Shown: positions 33,803 to 44,304 of the stretch, in pieces
Position numbering within the stretch: the first letter of the stretch is position 1
How the letters are laid out: each line of letters begins with the position of its first letter
Origin: Hemileia vastatrix
Lineage: Eukaryota > Basidiomycota > Pucciniomycetes > Pucciniales > Zaghouaniaceae
Direction: 5' to 3'
Length of the DNA: 64,000 nt
Assembly (NCBI GenBank): GCA_030280995.1
Contig: JASXTE010000001.1
Coordinates: 8,341,001 to 8,405,000, forward strand
The notes under the pieces: generated by a model
Seen by the model: only the letters and a program-made list of their open reading frames with translations
What the model was told of the DNA's origin: nothing
Database searches by the model: none
Made by a program: the position numbers and the translations under genes

Positions 33803-33864
33803 GGACTTGCATGCAAATCCATACCCAAATCAATTCTGTAGGGGCAAAGACTTGCATGCAACTC
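33803..33864. repeat. Pair of CTTGCATGCAA palindromes
   Basis: GGACTTGCATGCAAATCC (33803-33820) is preceded by a G run. GACTTGCATGCAACTC (33849-33864) is followed by a C run. The layout is that of the 33431-33672 element, compressed to ~60 bases and with CATG instead of CTAG at the centre. Confidence 0.7.
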
Positions 33865-34718
33865 CCCCCTCTTTTTTTCCTGGTGGAAGGTAGCTTTTGT
33901 TCACCCTGTAGTCTAGCCTTCTTTTTCTCTTTCTCCTTTTTTCATTACTGTTCAAGTAAAAAGTAGAATCAAGATAAATAGAGATATTCTTATCCCCAGT
34001 TGAGTCAGAAGATTCCAGAGCCTGAGAGGCATTGGGGATGTAGGAATTTTCAGCAGAGTCTGAATCGTTGGCTGAGTTTTCCATGGGTACAATGATCCAG
34101 CATGCTAACAAGAGATTAAGAGCAGTTAAAATAAAGAAATAAAAAGTAAAATAATAATAAAAAACATACAAAATAGACCCGGAGGTGGAGGTGGATGGAA
34201 AAGGATGGGCGAAAGGGGAGCTCTGGACTGGACAGAGAAAATCAGCGCAGGCAAACAAGAAAAAAGAATTACCTACTAGGTAATCTTCTTGTCTCATTCC
34301 AAAGATGAGGTTGGTTGGTGGGGAAGCCAAATGGGCAAAATGTGTGTGCAAGGATTTTCAAACATCACAAGTGTTTTTACAATAGCTGTTAATTGGACCT
34401 TTTGCAACATAAAATGAAAGAACAAGCGTAAATAAATTTATAAATTATTTAGGGCTGCAATTCTCCCATAATTTCTACAATGTTTTGTGCTTTTAATTTT
34501 AAAGTACAATGGGATGTGCTCTAGCTTTTCTCGACACAGTATAGTAAAATCCATAGTGGCAAGTTAGTGTTTGCTACACCATATAATTTACCATCTTTCT
34601 TTTCAACATCGCTCACTTTTTCACATTTTGGCAAGCCAATCTTGTTTCTGAGTGAGAGTGACTGAAACGACAAATAGCAAAATGTTCATATAATGATCCT
34701 AATTTTGTGTTTGCCCTC
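33865..34718. promoter_or_regulatory. Intergenic region upstream of the WD-repeat gene
   Basis: This lies between the palindromic repeats and the WRAP73 start codon. A minus-strand ORF (33830-34351) crosses the palindromes and has low credibility. The ~340 bases before the ATG are less repetitive and probably hold the promoter and 5' UTR. No definite TATA box can be named. Confidence 0.4.
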
Positions 34719-36993
34719 ATGGATTTCACTCCGCTCTATCCTCACGACTCACCCGCCTCTTCCGTCCTCTCTCCCGACAGTCTCCACGTCCTCACAGCTA
34801 TCGGCCTCCGCCTCGTCCTCCGCTCCTCTGCAACTCTTGCTGTCAAGCAGAGCTGGAATTGTGACATCCAATCTGAGACTATTCGTCCTTCTTCTACCTC
34901 ATCAAAGCGGGTGAAGTCGGTTCCGCAGAAGACTCCTAAATCAGGTTCTTCAAACATCAACTCTGCAAGCCTGACTAAGAAATCCTCTTGCTCTTTATCT
35001 TCTCTCTCGTTTTCACCCAATTCGACTCATGTTTGTGCACTCTCAAAATGTGAAACCCATACGATATATGTCTTTGCAATAGAATCTGACGAGCTTATGG
35101 CTGCCATTCAAGTGGGTGCTGAAGGCGTTGCAAATAGTGAGAAGGCGGTGGTTTGGAGTCCAACAGCTGATAGTTTGCTCATTTGGTCTGATTGGGGGGT
35201 GTGTTATTTTAAGATTTTGTTTTGTTGAAACGGATCATATCTTTTGTACCCATCATTCTGTTTCGCTTACGCTTTCATCGACTCAAAGAACAACTACTTA
35301 TGAAATGTTGTGGATATTTGTTACTAAAGCTTAGAGTCACAGTCTGGACACTTTCTTCGCCACAAACACAGCCTTTGCAATTGCAACATCCAAAATTTGG
35401 TCCAACTGCGGGTTGGGCATTTTCTTCCTGTAAAAGATACTTTGCTCTTTTGTCGCGTCATCCAACCACATATCATGAACATGTTGGAATATATGATATT
35501 TGCGACAAGTGGATTTGCATCCATCATTTTGATGTTTCGATCAGCACCTCAGATATCGTTGATATTTCTTGGAGCCCAGGGGATAACTATATTGCCTGTA
35601 TTGAATCTGCTTTATTCGATTTTCGTGTCGAAATTTGGTCACCTGTTGGTGTCAAGTTGGGGAGTTTTACGCCGTACAGTCAGCTTATCTCTCATATTGA
35701 AACACCAACTGATAGTAAACCTAATCTAAGGAAAAAGGCCAATACTACCCCGAAAAACACATTAGAAAAAGAAGAGCTTCGCGATGGCTATACAGGACTA
35801 GGCGTTAGATGTGTCAAATGGAAGCCTGGCGGCGAGTATTTGGCTGTGGGTGGATGGGACGGTAAAGTAAGCTATGATATTATATTCTATATGATGATTC
35901 ATCATAATGTTTAGGTTAAGGTTTATAATTGATTCATATTTTGTTTTATTGTATCTCTCTATTGATAGATTCGAATTTTAAATGATTTAACCTGGACTTC
36001 TTTATGTGAAATTGACCTCAATTCTAAAATACCTGATGATTTAGTCAGTAATATTAGATTACTTTTTTCGAAAAAGTCCTGATTTTTGTTTGCCTTGTTT
36101 ATGTTTAGCGAATCTTCATGGAACCTGCTGATTGGATCTCTCGCACACGAGGACACGGGATCATACCCTGTCTGTTGATTGGGCCTTCATCCTGTGTAAT
36201 CTTTCACATCAACTGACAATTTTAAATTTTCCTGATCTTTATGTAGTTGAGCATGTGCCTGGCCATCATGTACCCCCACCATTACCGACAGATTACAGCA
36301 AAGCCAATCCTCAGATGGGTGTTAAAGAAATGGAATGGAGTGCGAATGGAGAGTTTCTTGCTTGCCGTAATGGTAGATACGTTTTGTCCTTGTCGTTTTG
36401 AAATTATAGTGCCCTTGGAATTCATTGAAAATGACTAAAATTTGGATGTGGGTTGGGGATGCTGAAATGTAGACGCGATTCCCCGTGTGATTTTTATGTA
36501 CTCATTTTCTTCTAATGGAATTCCTTTACGGGCGCACCAGTCTTGCCTGATTCTTTCTAATGAGCCGGTTAAGAAGATGCGATGGCATACTAGCAAAAGC
36601 GTACTGACATTTATATGCTCAACATCTGCAATCTACTGTTGGTATCCTCAACGGCCTGGAATATCATCTGAAGCAGCTGTGGATTGGGTCGAAGGAGTCG
36701 GTATTCCAGCACGTACGTTATTTGCCCGTCATATTACTATTTCTTGTCAAACTGTATACTTGTCATTCAAGGTTTTTTAACTTGAGTGATACGGCATCCA
36801 TTTGTGTTTTGGATGATGTTTTGTAGGCGTCCCTTTTACTGCTACAAATTTTCATTGGTCACATGATGGAACTCATATGTTGATTAGCGATCAATCGGCA
36901 TTTTGCTTGGCTTTTCCAACTGATGAGGTGGATGATCCGATAGAAGGTGATTCACGAGACTCGTCAGTTAGAGATGATTTTCCATCAAAGTGA
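34719..36993 (+). CDS. WRAP73: WD-repeat protein, WRAP73/WDR8 family (seven exons)
   Basis: WRAP73 proteins are WD40 propellers acting at centrosomes or spindle-pole bodies and in microtubule anchoring. My exon model is 34719-35198, 35330-35866, 35969-36043, 36109-36193, 36247-36372, 36473-36712 and 36827-36993. All boundaries are GT-AG with consistent phase and give 569 residues. The start MDFTPLYPHDSPASSVLSPD resembles the family MDFT start. Other matches are LRVTVWTL, VDISWSPGDNYIACIESALF, CVKWKPGGEYLAVGGWDGK followed by IRILNDLTW, FMEPADWISRTRGHGIIP, GVKEMEWSANGEFLACRN and NFHWSHDGTHMLISD near the end. The exon 3/4 and 4/5 junctions are the least certain. An upstream in-frame ATG at 34707 is possible. 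No disabling change is seen. This is the clearest host gene of the window. Confidence 0.9.
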
Positions 36994-37583
36994 TTTCAAA
37001 AGTGTTAAATGAGATTAATGAAACAAAACAGGATGGAGAAAGCTGTCATTAAGATAGATTGAACCTTTTCCTTTCTTATAATAAGTGGTATCGGAAGATG
37101 AATGTATATTAGTTTATGGAGTGTGATGTTGAAAGGTGCTTGGTGTACATATGTGTATATAGCAAGTGTAGGCATTGAAACTTTGAAACTAGGTGTGGCT
37201 CGGTGATTTTATGAACACCACGTCCTAAACTAAAATCAAATTGCAATAGTGGCTGGATCGATGTGACTATCCAACAAGCTATCAGATTTTTGTCTTTGTG
37301 ATCTTTAATCTCCTTTAACCTTTCTTAAAGTTTTTTGGTCAATTTTTGTGCTGAGAGCAAATCTGTCGTAATAATATATTATGCTTTTTTTTTTTTTTTT
37401 TTTTTTTTTTTCATCTTTATAATAGTATCAATCTTAAATTCATTTTAATTTCTGGTTTGATGATAAACTTTTGATTTTTGATTGATATTTACTTGTATAC
37501 CTAGTCATTTTTTCAAATGATTTCTGAAAGTTCCAATTGTGGAAATCAAAATTGAGGTCTGCAATTTTTTTCGGATATTCTTT
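36994..37583. other. Intergenic region between WRAP73 and Copia-1
   Basis: It contains the probable 3' UTR of the WD-repeat gene and a 26-27-base poly-T run near 37386-37412. No gene is seen. Confidence 0.6.
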
Positions 37584-37588
37584 GTAAT

Positions 37589-37709
37589 TATGGTAGCAGC
37601 GTCAGCGTTTCTTCCGGAGTGAACCGGAGTTACACACTTCTGCTGCACCATAGGATATACTACATACAATTGCATAAATCACTAAGCATATAGTATTATG
37701 TACTCAACA
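37589..37709 (-). repeat. Copia-1 3' LTR (left)
   Basis: On the minus strand it starts TGTTGAGTACATAATACTAT and ends CTACCATA. The outer boundary is fixed by the GTAAT duplication. The seven-C run with CTCTTA at 37710-37721 is the complement of the polypurine tract (TAAGAGGGGGGG). Confidence 0.93.
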
Positions 37710-37797
37710 CCCCCCCTCTTAGTGATTTCCCTACAACCGTAAAATGAATGTAAGAAAGTGAAAAAATAAAATAAAAACAAAACAAAATAACATAGAA

Positions 37798-40700
37798 TTA
37801 GAAAACCCCCAATAAAATTCTTTTCTCCTTCCAGATAGTTGGTCCCAGATTTTTTGTCAACAAATCCGCTACTTGGTTATTTGATGAGACCCATTCAATT
37901 ACAATTTCTTTTCTGTGTACTTGCTCATTAACAAAATAGAAATCACGGTCAACATGTCTACACCGTTTGTCTGAAGGGTTGTCCGTAGCAGCAACAATGG
38001 CTCCTTTATTATCACAGTAAAGTGTTGTTGGGCCATGACACAGATCAACTTCACGCAGGAGGTTTCTTAACCAAAGAGCTTGCCTTGTAGCATTGGACAT
38101 TGCCATCAATTCTGAGTGGAGGGAAGCTGTTGCTACTCTTGACTGTCGTTTAGATTGCCACAGAATGAGACAGTTGTTGACTTGAAGAACATGACCTCCA
38201 GTGGCTCTTGCAAATTCACCGCCCCATGTTGCATCACAGTAAACTTCAGTTGACGGAGTTGCTTTGATAGATGGAAATAAATGAAATTTCATATCCTTGG
38301 TGAATTGCAAGTATCTCAGTAAATGATGTAGTGCATCCCATTCAGCTTTACCTGGTCTTGATGCATAACGTGCCAGGAAGTTAACGGGATACGCTAAATC
38401 AGGTCTGGATCCGGCAACAAGATAAGATAAAGAACCTATTATTGACAGAAATTTGATTGTTTCTTGGGGAGGGTGTATTTTATCCTTCAGAGATGTCAAA
38501 TAAAGACCCATTGGTAAAGGTGAGTATGACATGAGACCAGTTGGATTATGTTCATTAAGAATTTTATTCACCAGAGCAGGTTGATGAATGATAAAACCAT
38601 CTGGACATCTTGAAACTGCCAAACCAACTATTGAAGAAATACCATCAGACCATTTCACTTTCAACTTTTCATCCATATCCTCCTCTAAAACCTTCAAAAC
38701 CGTTTCATCACTTCCAACTACCACACCATCATCCACATGGATCCAGAGCATTCCCTTTGATCCATTTTTAGTCAGTACATATACACTAGCATCTTGATTA
38801 CTTGATCTATAACCCAAATTTGCCAGGATACTACTGAGGTGTTTCCACCAACATCTTGCTGCTTGTTTGGTTCCATATAATGCTTTTTTGAGTTTGCATA
38901 CATGGGTGGGTTCGGCTGATTCAAAACCTTCAGGTTGCTTGACATAGATTTCTTCATCAAGATCACTGTGAAGATAAGCTGCTGTAACGTCAAAGGTTTT
39001 GATTGGCCAATTGTAAGTAGCTGCAAGAGTAAGAATTAATTGTAGAGAGGCAAAAGTAGCTGTTGGAGCAAAAGTTTCTTTGAAATCGACTCCCTCAACC
39101 TGCTTGAAACCTTGAGCAACATATCGTGCTTTATGTTTGATGATTTTGCCATATTCATCTCTTTTCAAAGCAAAAACCCATCTGGCACCAGTAACTGTTT
39201 TTCCTGGGGGAAGAGGCACAATATCCCATACTTTCATTTTTGACATGTTGTCCAATTCTTGATTACATGCTACCTTCCACTCAGCAGAATCTGGTCTCTT
39301 CATAGCTTGTTTGAAAGATCTGGGTACTTGATCAGACAGTTCGCTGGCATTTCTGTTGATGAAATTGACTAATACATCTTGTGCAGCTATAGTTTCTTCT
39401 GCTGTGAAATCGCCAAATTTTAAAGAGTTAAGAATGAAATTAAGATCACCCTTTGATGCAGATTCAGATGAGTAAGGTTTAGTCAGAGAGTCATCAGTAA
39501 TATCTTCTCCTTCAGGTATGAATTTAGCCATTGCTGATTGGACAAAAGAATTTGTTTCAGGGTGCCAAAAAATCCAACCTTTCCCACCATCAACAAAACC
39601 AACTACTCTACACCTCATAGCTCTTGGCTCCATTCTGGTTCTTTTTTCAGTTGGTATATGGACATAAGCCCATTGACCAAAAATTTTTATTGGAGAGAGA
39701 TCCGCTGTTTTATTGAAAATGATTTGATAAGGCGTGCTTTCAGTAACTCTAACATTTGGTAATCGGTTATGAATGTATGATGCCCAACAATAAGCTAAAG
39801 TCCAAAAAGTAGAAGGTAGATTTGAAGCTAAGAGTATAGTGCGTGCAATTTCGCCAATGGTTTGATTGAATTGTTCAGCCATTCCATTTTGTTCATGGTG
39901 ATATGGCATTGAGTGTTCATGAAGAATACCTTGAGTTGACAAGAAATCAGAAAACTTTCTATTCATATATTCTTTACCATTGTCTGTACGTAGAATTTTC
40001 ATGCATTGATTGGTAACATTTTCCAATCTATTCTTGAAATTCAAAAAAGCTTCAAAAACATCGGATTTCTTTCTCAATATGAAAACTTCACCATATGTTG
40101 AGAAAGATTCTCTGAAAGTTGCAACCCATATCTCTCCATTATCCGTCACATCAACCATTGGACCAACAAGATCAGAAACTACCAATTCCATCAGAGGATG
40201 ATCTCTTTTTGTTGCCAGACAAGTGTTTTTCTTTTTACTCTTAGATACAGCACAGACATCACAATGTAACCTACATGAAGGGACATATGAAGGGGCATTG
40301 AGACATAGGCCTAGTTTGGCAAATTTTTTTAGAATTCTAGTGCTGGTGTGTCCTAGACGACGATGCCAATCCATAATAGAGTCGGGAACAGCTTTGGGAT
40401 ATGGGATGTTAGAGGTAGGAGAAGGAACAAAAGGAGCAGGCAGGGTAGCCAAAGAAAGAGAATTAAAATAATTGATTTCAAAAGGATTACTGTCTAGATT
40501 ACATGGATAAACCAGATCGACAGTCCATTTACGTTCAGAACAGGATATTGGAGCTATGAATAATATTTTTTTGTTTTTTGAAATTATATAATCATTATTT
40601 TTATTAAGGGATAATGAAATACCATTCTGAAGAAGATCAAAAGGAGAAATAAGAGTAGATTTTGCTTTATCACAGTAGAAAACACCTTTGAGGGTGATCA

Positions 40701-42489
40701 ATTCTTCTCTGGGTCCTTTGATCAGAAGATTGCCATAACCAGTAATAAAAGCAGCCGCCAAATCAGTAGCTGTTTTAACCAGAATAGGTCTTTTCAAACT
40801 TTGAAAGTTAGAAAGAAGACGTACATCACCAGTGACATGATGGGTGGCACCAGAATCAAAAACAGCTTGATAGCCATCACCTCCCATTTCAGTTTGCCAT
40901 TCTTCACTACCTAGTTCAAGTTCTTGAAGTGACGTAGTAAGAACATCAAGAGCTTTACAGTCAATTTCATTCAATTTAACTTTTGAAGAGCTTTGAGCTG
41001 GTTTTCCTTTTCGGTCTCCCAAAGATCTACGTATATGACCTATAGCTGCATGATTTTGTTGGCTTCATGCTTCACGTTGTGCCCATAGTTCAGCATTGAA
41101 TGAATTCCCATCAGGATTATAAGGAGAGTTCGGTACAAAATGTTCAGTTGATTTACATAAGTGACAAGAGTAATCTGGTCGTTTGTTTCCAGGACGATAA
41201 CTGTCCATTTTTCCTTTTCTAAAAGCTAGTGTAGAGATTGAGTCAGGGGCAATAGTTGTTTCAAAAGAGGTGGAGAGTGTTGGAGCACTGGGAGAAGTGG
41301 AATTAGAAGCATTAACAAAAGAGTTTTGCAATACATCCATCATCTGATCAAAGGATGGTTGAGAGATGTCAGGGCGTAGTTCGAAAAAACGGCTTGCTTC
41401 AGATGATAGATATTTAAACGAGGAGGGTAACAATAGTTGAGTAAAGATCGCCATCATTTCATCAAAACCAAAAATAAAACCGGATCGTTCAACAGCCTCA
41501 AAAATGGATTTCACTTTTTCACCATGCGACATAACATCAGTAAAAGGAGCATTTTTGATTTTTAAAAGGTCTTCAAAAAGTGATATTCGTGATGTATGAG
41601 ACGCTTTATCAAATTTGTTGCTGAGGATTGAAAATGCTTGAAAGCAGGTGGTGCCAAAATTGATAAAGCCTTGAAGTTTTTCTTCAAGCGTATAATATAA
41701 TATGTGCCAACTCATTTCATCTATTATTGCACCCGGATTAGTTGTATATCTAGTTGTACGTACACGTCGCTTTAGAAATAAATGCAGGTTTTTAACCCAT
41801 ATCTGCCAGTTAGATCCATCAGTTTTAAGTTTTGCCATGTTTTTTGTTTTATGTACTATCTCTTCTATTATTTCAGCGCAGTCTTTCCCTTTATATGTTT
41901 CTAAACCTTCATCTGACTCATCTCCCATTTCTTCTGCTTCCACAGGCTCGGTTCCAGCGTTTCGCGACGCCGTTGCACGCGGGGCAAAGTGCCTCGGTCG
42001 TCGCGAACACGAACACGAGGCTGCCGAAACAGGCATGGTGTTAGGTTGAGGGGGAGGTAGTCTGGGGTCAGGGTAAGTGGTGGTAAGTTGGTGGGTTGGT
42101 GGCCTGGGTTGGGGATGAGGGGCGGTAAGGTGAGTTGGAGTTGGCCTGGGTTGTGGGGTAAGGCTCGCGCGACTATCTGCAGTCGGTCGCGAGCTAGTGG
42201 GGGATTGGCTCGCCTGCCTAGCGAGGGGTGGCGAGGCCAAGTGAGGTGATTGTCGGTTCGTCCGACGAGTAGTATGAGGAGATGGTGTTTGACGAGCAGT
42301 ACTAGCACTGCCGGTAGAGGAGGTAGGGGAAGATGGTGTACCCGAAAAAGACCGGGACCGTCAGCGTAAACGGGTATTAACCAAGCCGGGTGTTGAATTG
42401 AGGTTGCGCAATTCGCGTGACAGGGGTGGATGGCGTTCACGAGCTATTCGAGGGCGTGACTGGAAGGGGTCTTGAGAATCAACCGGCAT
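37798..42489 (-). pseudogene. Copia-1 gag-pol polyprotein with two TGA stops
   Basis: Read from the ATG at 42489, one frame runs to 37798, broken only by TGA at 42361-42363 and 41065-41067. Visible domains, in order, are a Ser/Pro-rich N-terminus, a gag domain (KTDGSNWQIWVKNLHLFLKR), a zinc knuckle degraded in its second half (CHLCKSTEHFVPNSPY), protease (FDSGATHHVTGD), a pre-integrase HRRLGH motif, an integrase core (SDLVGPMVDV, LRTDNGKEY, HHEQNGMAEQFN), RT (WIHVDDGVVVGS) and RNase H (VYCDATWGGE, HSELMAM, YCDNKGAI). It is collinear with the uninterrupted 1496-residue Copia-2 product. At both stops the alignment and codon suggest an original CGA. Product assembly is blocked unless the stops are read through. 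Confidence 0.93.
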
Positions 42490-42616
42490 GTATTAGATGG
42501 CCGATAAGCGAGAAAAGATGAGGTTTCGCTGGTAGACACTTTTAATGTGGGGCAAGCACAGGGTACGTTAACTCTCGGGTGTATACAAAAAAAAAATTAC
42601 TGCTAGTAATAATTTA

Positions 42617-42632
42617 GGGACGGCCCATAACC
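42617..42632 (-). other. Copia-1 primer-binding site
   Basis: The minus strand reads GGTTATGGGCCGTCCC directly after the LTR. GGTTATGGGCC is complementary to the anticodon arm of initiator tRNA-Met, the internal (half-tRNA) site used by Drosophila copia. That use here is inference from the sequence. Confidence 0.75.
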
Positions 42633-42753
42633 TATGGTAGCAGTGTCAGCGTTTCTTCCGGAGTGAACCGGAGTTACACACTTCTGCTGCACCATAGGAT
42701 ATACTACATACAATTGCATAAATCACTAAGCATATAGTATTATGTACTCAACA
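42633..42753 (-). repeat. Copia-1 5' LTR (right)
   Basis: It is identical to 37589-37709 except for one C/T difference in CAGTGTCAG. As the 5' LTR of a minus-strand element it would drive gag-pol. Confidence 0.93.
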
Positions 42754-42758
42754 GTAAT

Positions 42759-43512
42759 CTAAGACAGGTGTTCAAAGATCTGGGTTAGAATACCGTAATG
42801 AAAAAATAACGCTGAAAAATATGTGAGATATATCTGATGCTACATCTTTTAAGCTGATGCAAACCAAGCGTGAATTGACATTGAAATTTGATTAATTTTT
42901 TGATATCCTTAAATGAGGCCTTAAAAAAAAAAAAAAAAATTAACATTAAAATTAAAACCCGGAAGATAGAGAAATTATAGAAACAAGTATGAACATTGCT
43001 TGGTTATAAAGCTGAGTAAAAAATTGAGGCAAATGTTCTAATATGATAATGGAGAGCAAAAATAAGAAAAGAAATTTCACACTAACGTGTATAGCTAAAC
43101 CAAAAAGAAAAAAAAGCTTTCATTCTTGAAGACTCACACACACACACACACAACTGGCATTAGGATTCCACTGTAAGGAGTAATATCGGACAACTACTCT
43201 CACCCTCAAAAATATCGACAGAGGAAAATTAAAAGATGAGTCTGCGATTCAAGGAAAGTAACTTTTTAAATAAATTTAACCTCAACTGCTTTTTTTGGCT
43301 ACCATTTGCATATTTAGTTCTTATACTGCTTCTTGCGAGGTGAAAGAAATTGTGTCAAATATCTTCAAATTGTTCAGATTTGATTTCTCTATCTAAAAAT
43401 TGTTGATCTCATTAAAAAACACTCATACTTTTATAAAACAGAATTCCTAATTTTCACTTTGAGTAACATTTAAATAAACATTAAATATTTCACACTTTAA
43501 TTAAATTCAAAA
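42759..43512. other. Intergenic region
   Basis: No gene is seen. There is an A run near 42925-42940 and a short CA microsatellite at about 43136-43152. Confidence 0.6.
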
Positions 43513-44304
43513 TCAATTTTTGGTTTTCCTCTTTATGCAGAGTTTTTCCACAGTTCTCTTATGATCAGCCTCTTCTATTAGAGAGTGAAAGTTGATAAAA
43601 TCGCAAGAGCTGAATTTTCCGCTGTCCTCGATATGTACAAATTTTTTGAACCATTCAGGCTTTTCAATATTATCATCAAACAAGTTAAATAGCTCTTCAC
43701 TTGTGGCTTCTTGAAATTTCTCAGTGACTTCTTTATCAAGATTTGTCAACCGATCTATGCATATTTCGACCAAAACTCGGCGCAAATCAGCGGCGGTAGA
43801 TTCACTTTCTGCAAACACAAAAAAATAAATACCAACATCATTATTGATAATTGAATGGCTAAATATCTGTAGATAATAAGTTTATAATAAAGCTAGACTC
43901 TTACCAGTAATTTTTTGTTTATTTTCTCTGTCATCAACCACTTGGAAAGGGAAGTGAAGGGTATCAGAATGGTCGGTAATGACTATTTGAATGCGCCCAC
44001 CATTGAGCTCGAAATCCTTGTACCATTCAGGTTTTTCAATCGTATCATCAAATAAGTTAAACAACTCTTCAACTGTCGCGTTTTCCAAATTCATCTTAAT
44101 CTTTTCATCATTCTCAAACCTATCTAAACAAAGATCAACCAAGGCTTGATGTAAATCAGACATTGTGTTACTGTAAAATAAAAACATTCATGAATCAGAA
44201 CTTTTACACATTACATCAAGCTTATTTATATATTTATTCAAAAAAAAAAATCAAAATTAGGGTAGAAATTTTTACCTTTTATGTTTATTAATGGAATTGA
44301 ACAT
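43513..44304 (-). CDS. Small protein with a duplicated domain, unknown function
   Basis: Three exons fit in phase: 44304-44276, 44170-43905 and 43808-43513, with introns GTAAAA...CAG (105 bp) and GTAAGA...CAG (96 bp), giving 196 residues starting MFNSINKHKSNTMSDLHQAL. A shorter form would start at the ATG at 44163, with the first intron then in the 5' UTR (184 residues). The protein holds two copies of one ~50-residue unit: ALVDLCLDRFENDEKIKMNL then EELFNLFDDTIEKPEWYKDF, and VLVEICIDRLTNLDKEVTEK then EELFNLFDDNIEKPEWFKKF. There is no signal peptide or membrane segment. I do not recognise the family. Good introns, conserved repeat units and ordinary composition support a real, perhaps lineage-specific, host gene. 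Confidence 0.72.

Larger units (their letters stand above)
37584..42758 (-). mobile_element. Copia-1: Ty1/Copia retrotransposon, nearly intact
   Basis: The LTRs are 37589-37709 and 42633-42753 (121 bp each), flanked by the 5-bp target duplication GTAAT (37584-37588 and 42754-42758). Inside are a single gag-pol frame (minus), a PBS and a polypurine tract. The LTRs differ at one visible base (CAGCGTCAG versus CAGTGTCAG). The insertion is therefore young, but two in-frame TGA codons interrupt gag-pol. Confidence 0.95.

Noticed and set aside
33830..34351. 173-residue minus-strand ORF upstream of WRAP73
   Set aside because: Its end reads through the palindromic repeats, its middle is a hydrophobic run from AT-rich DNA, and my attempts to splice it gave stops.
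35199..35331. Alternative WRAP73 exon 2 acceptor at CTTAG just before 35335
   Set aside because: It would remove the LR of LRVTVW, which matches the family, and need a different donor. The phase-0 GT at 35199 with AG at 35328-35329 fits better.
41901..42440. 179-residue Pro/Leu-rich ORF overlapping the Copia-1 gag start
   Set aside because: It is out of frame with gag-pol. The in-frame reading from 42489 aligns with the Copia-2 product, so this is a shadow.
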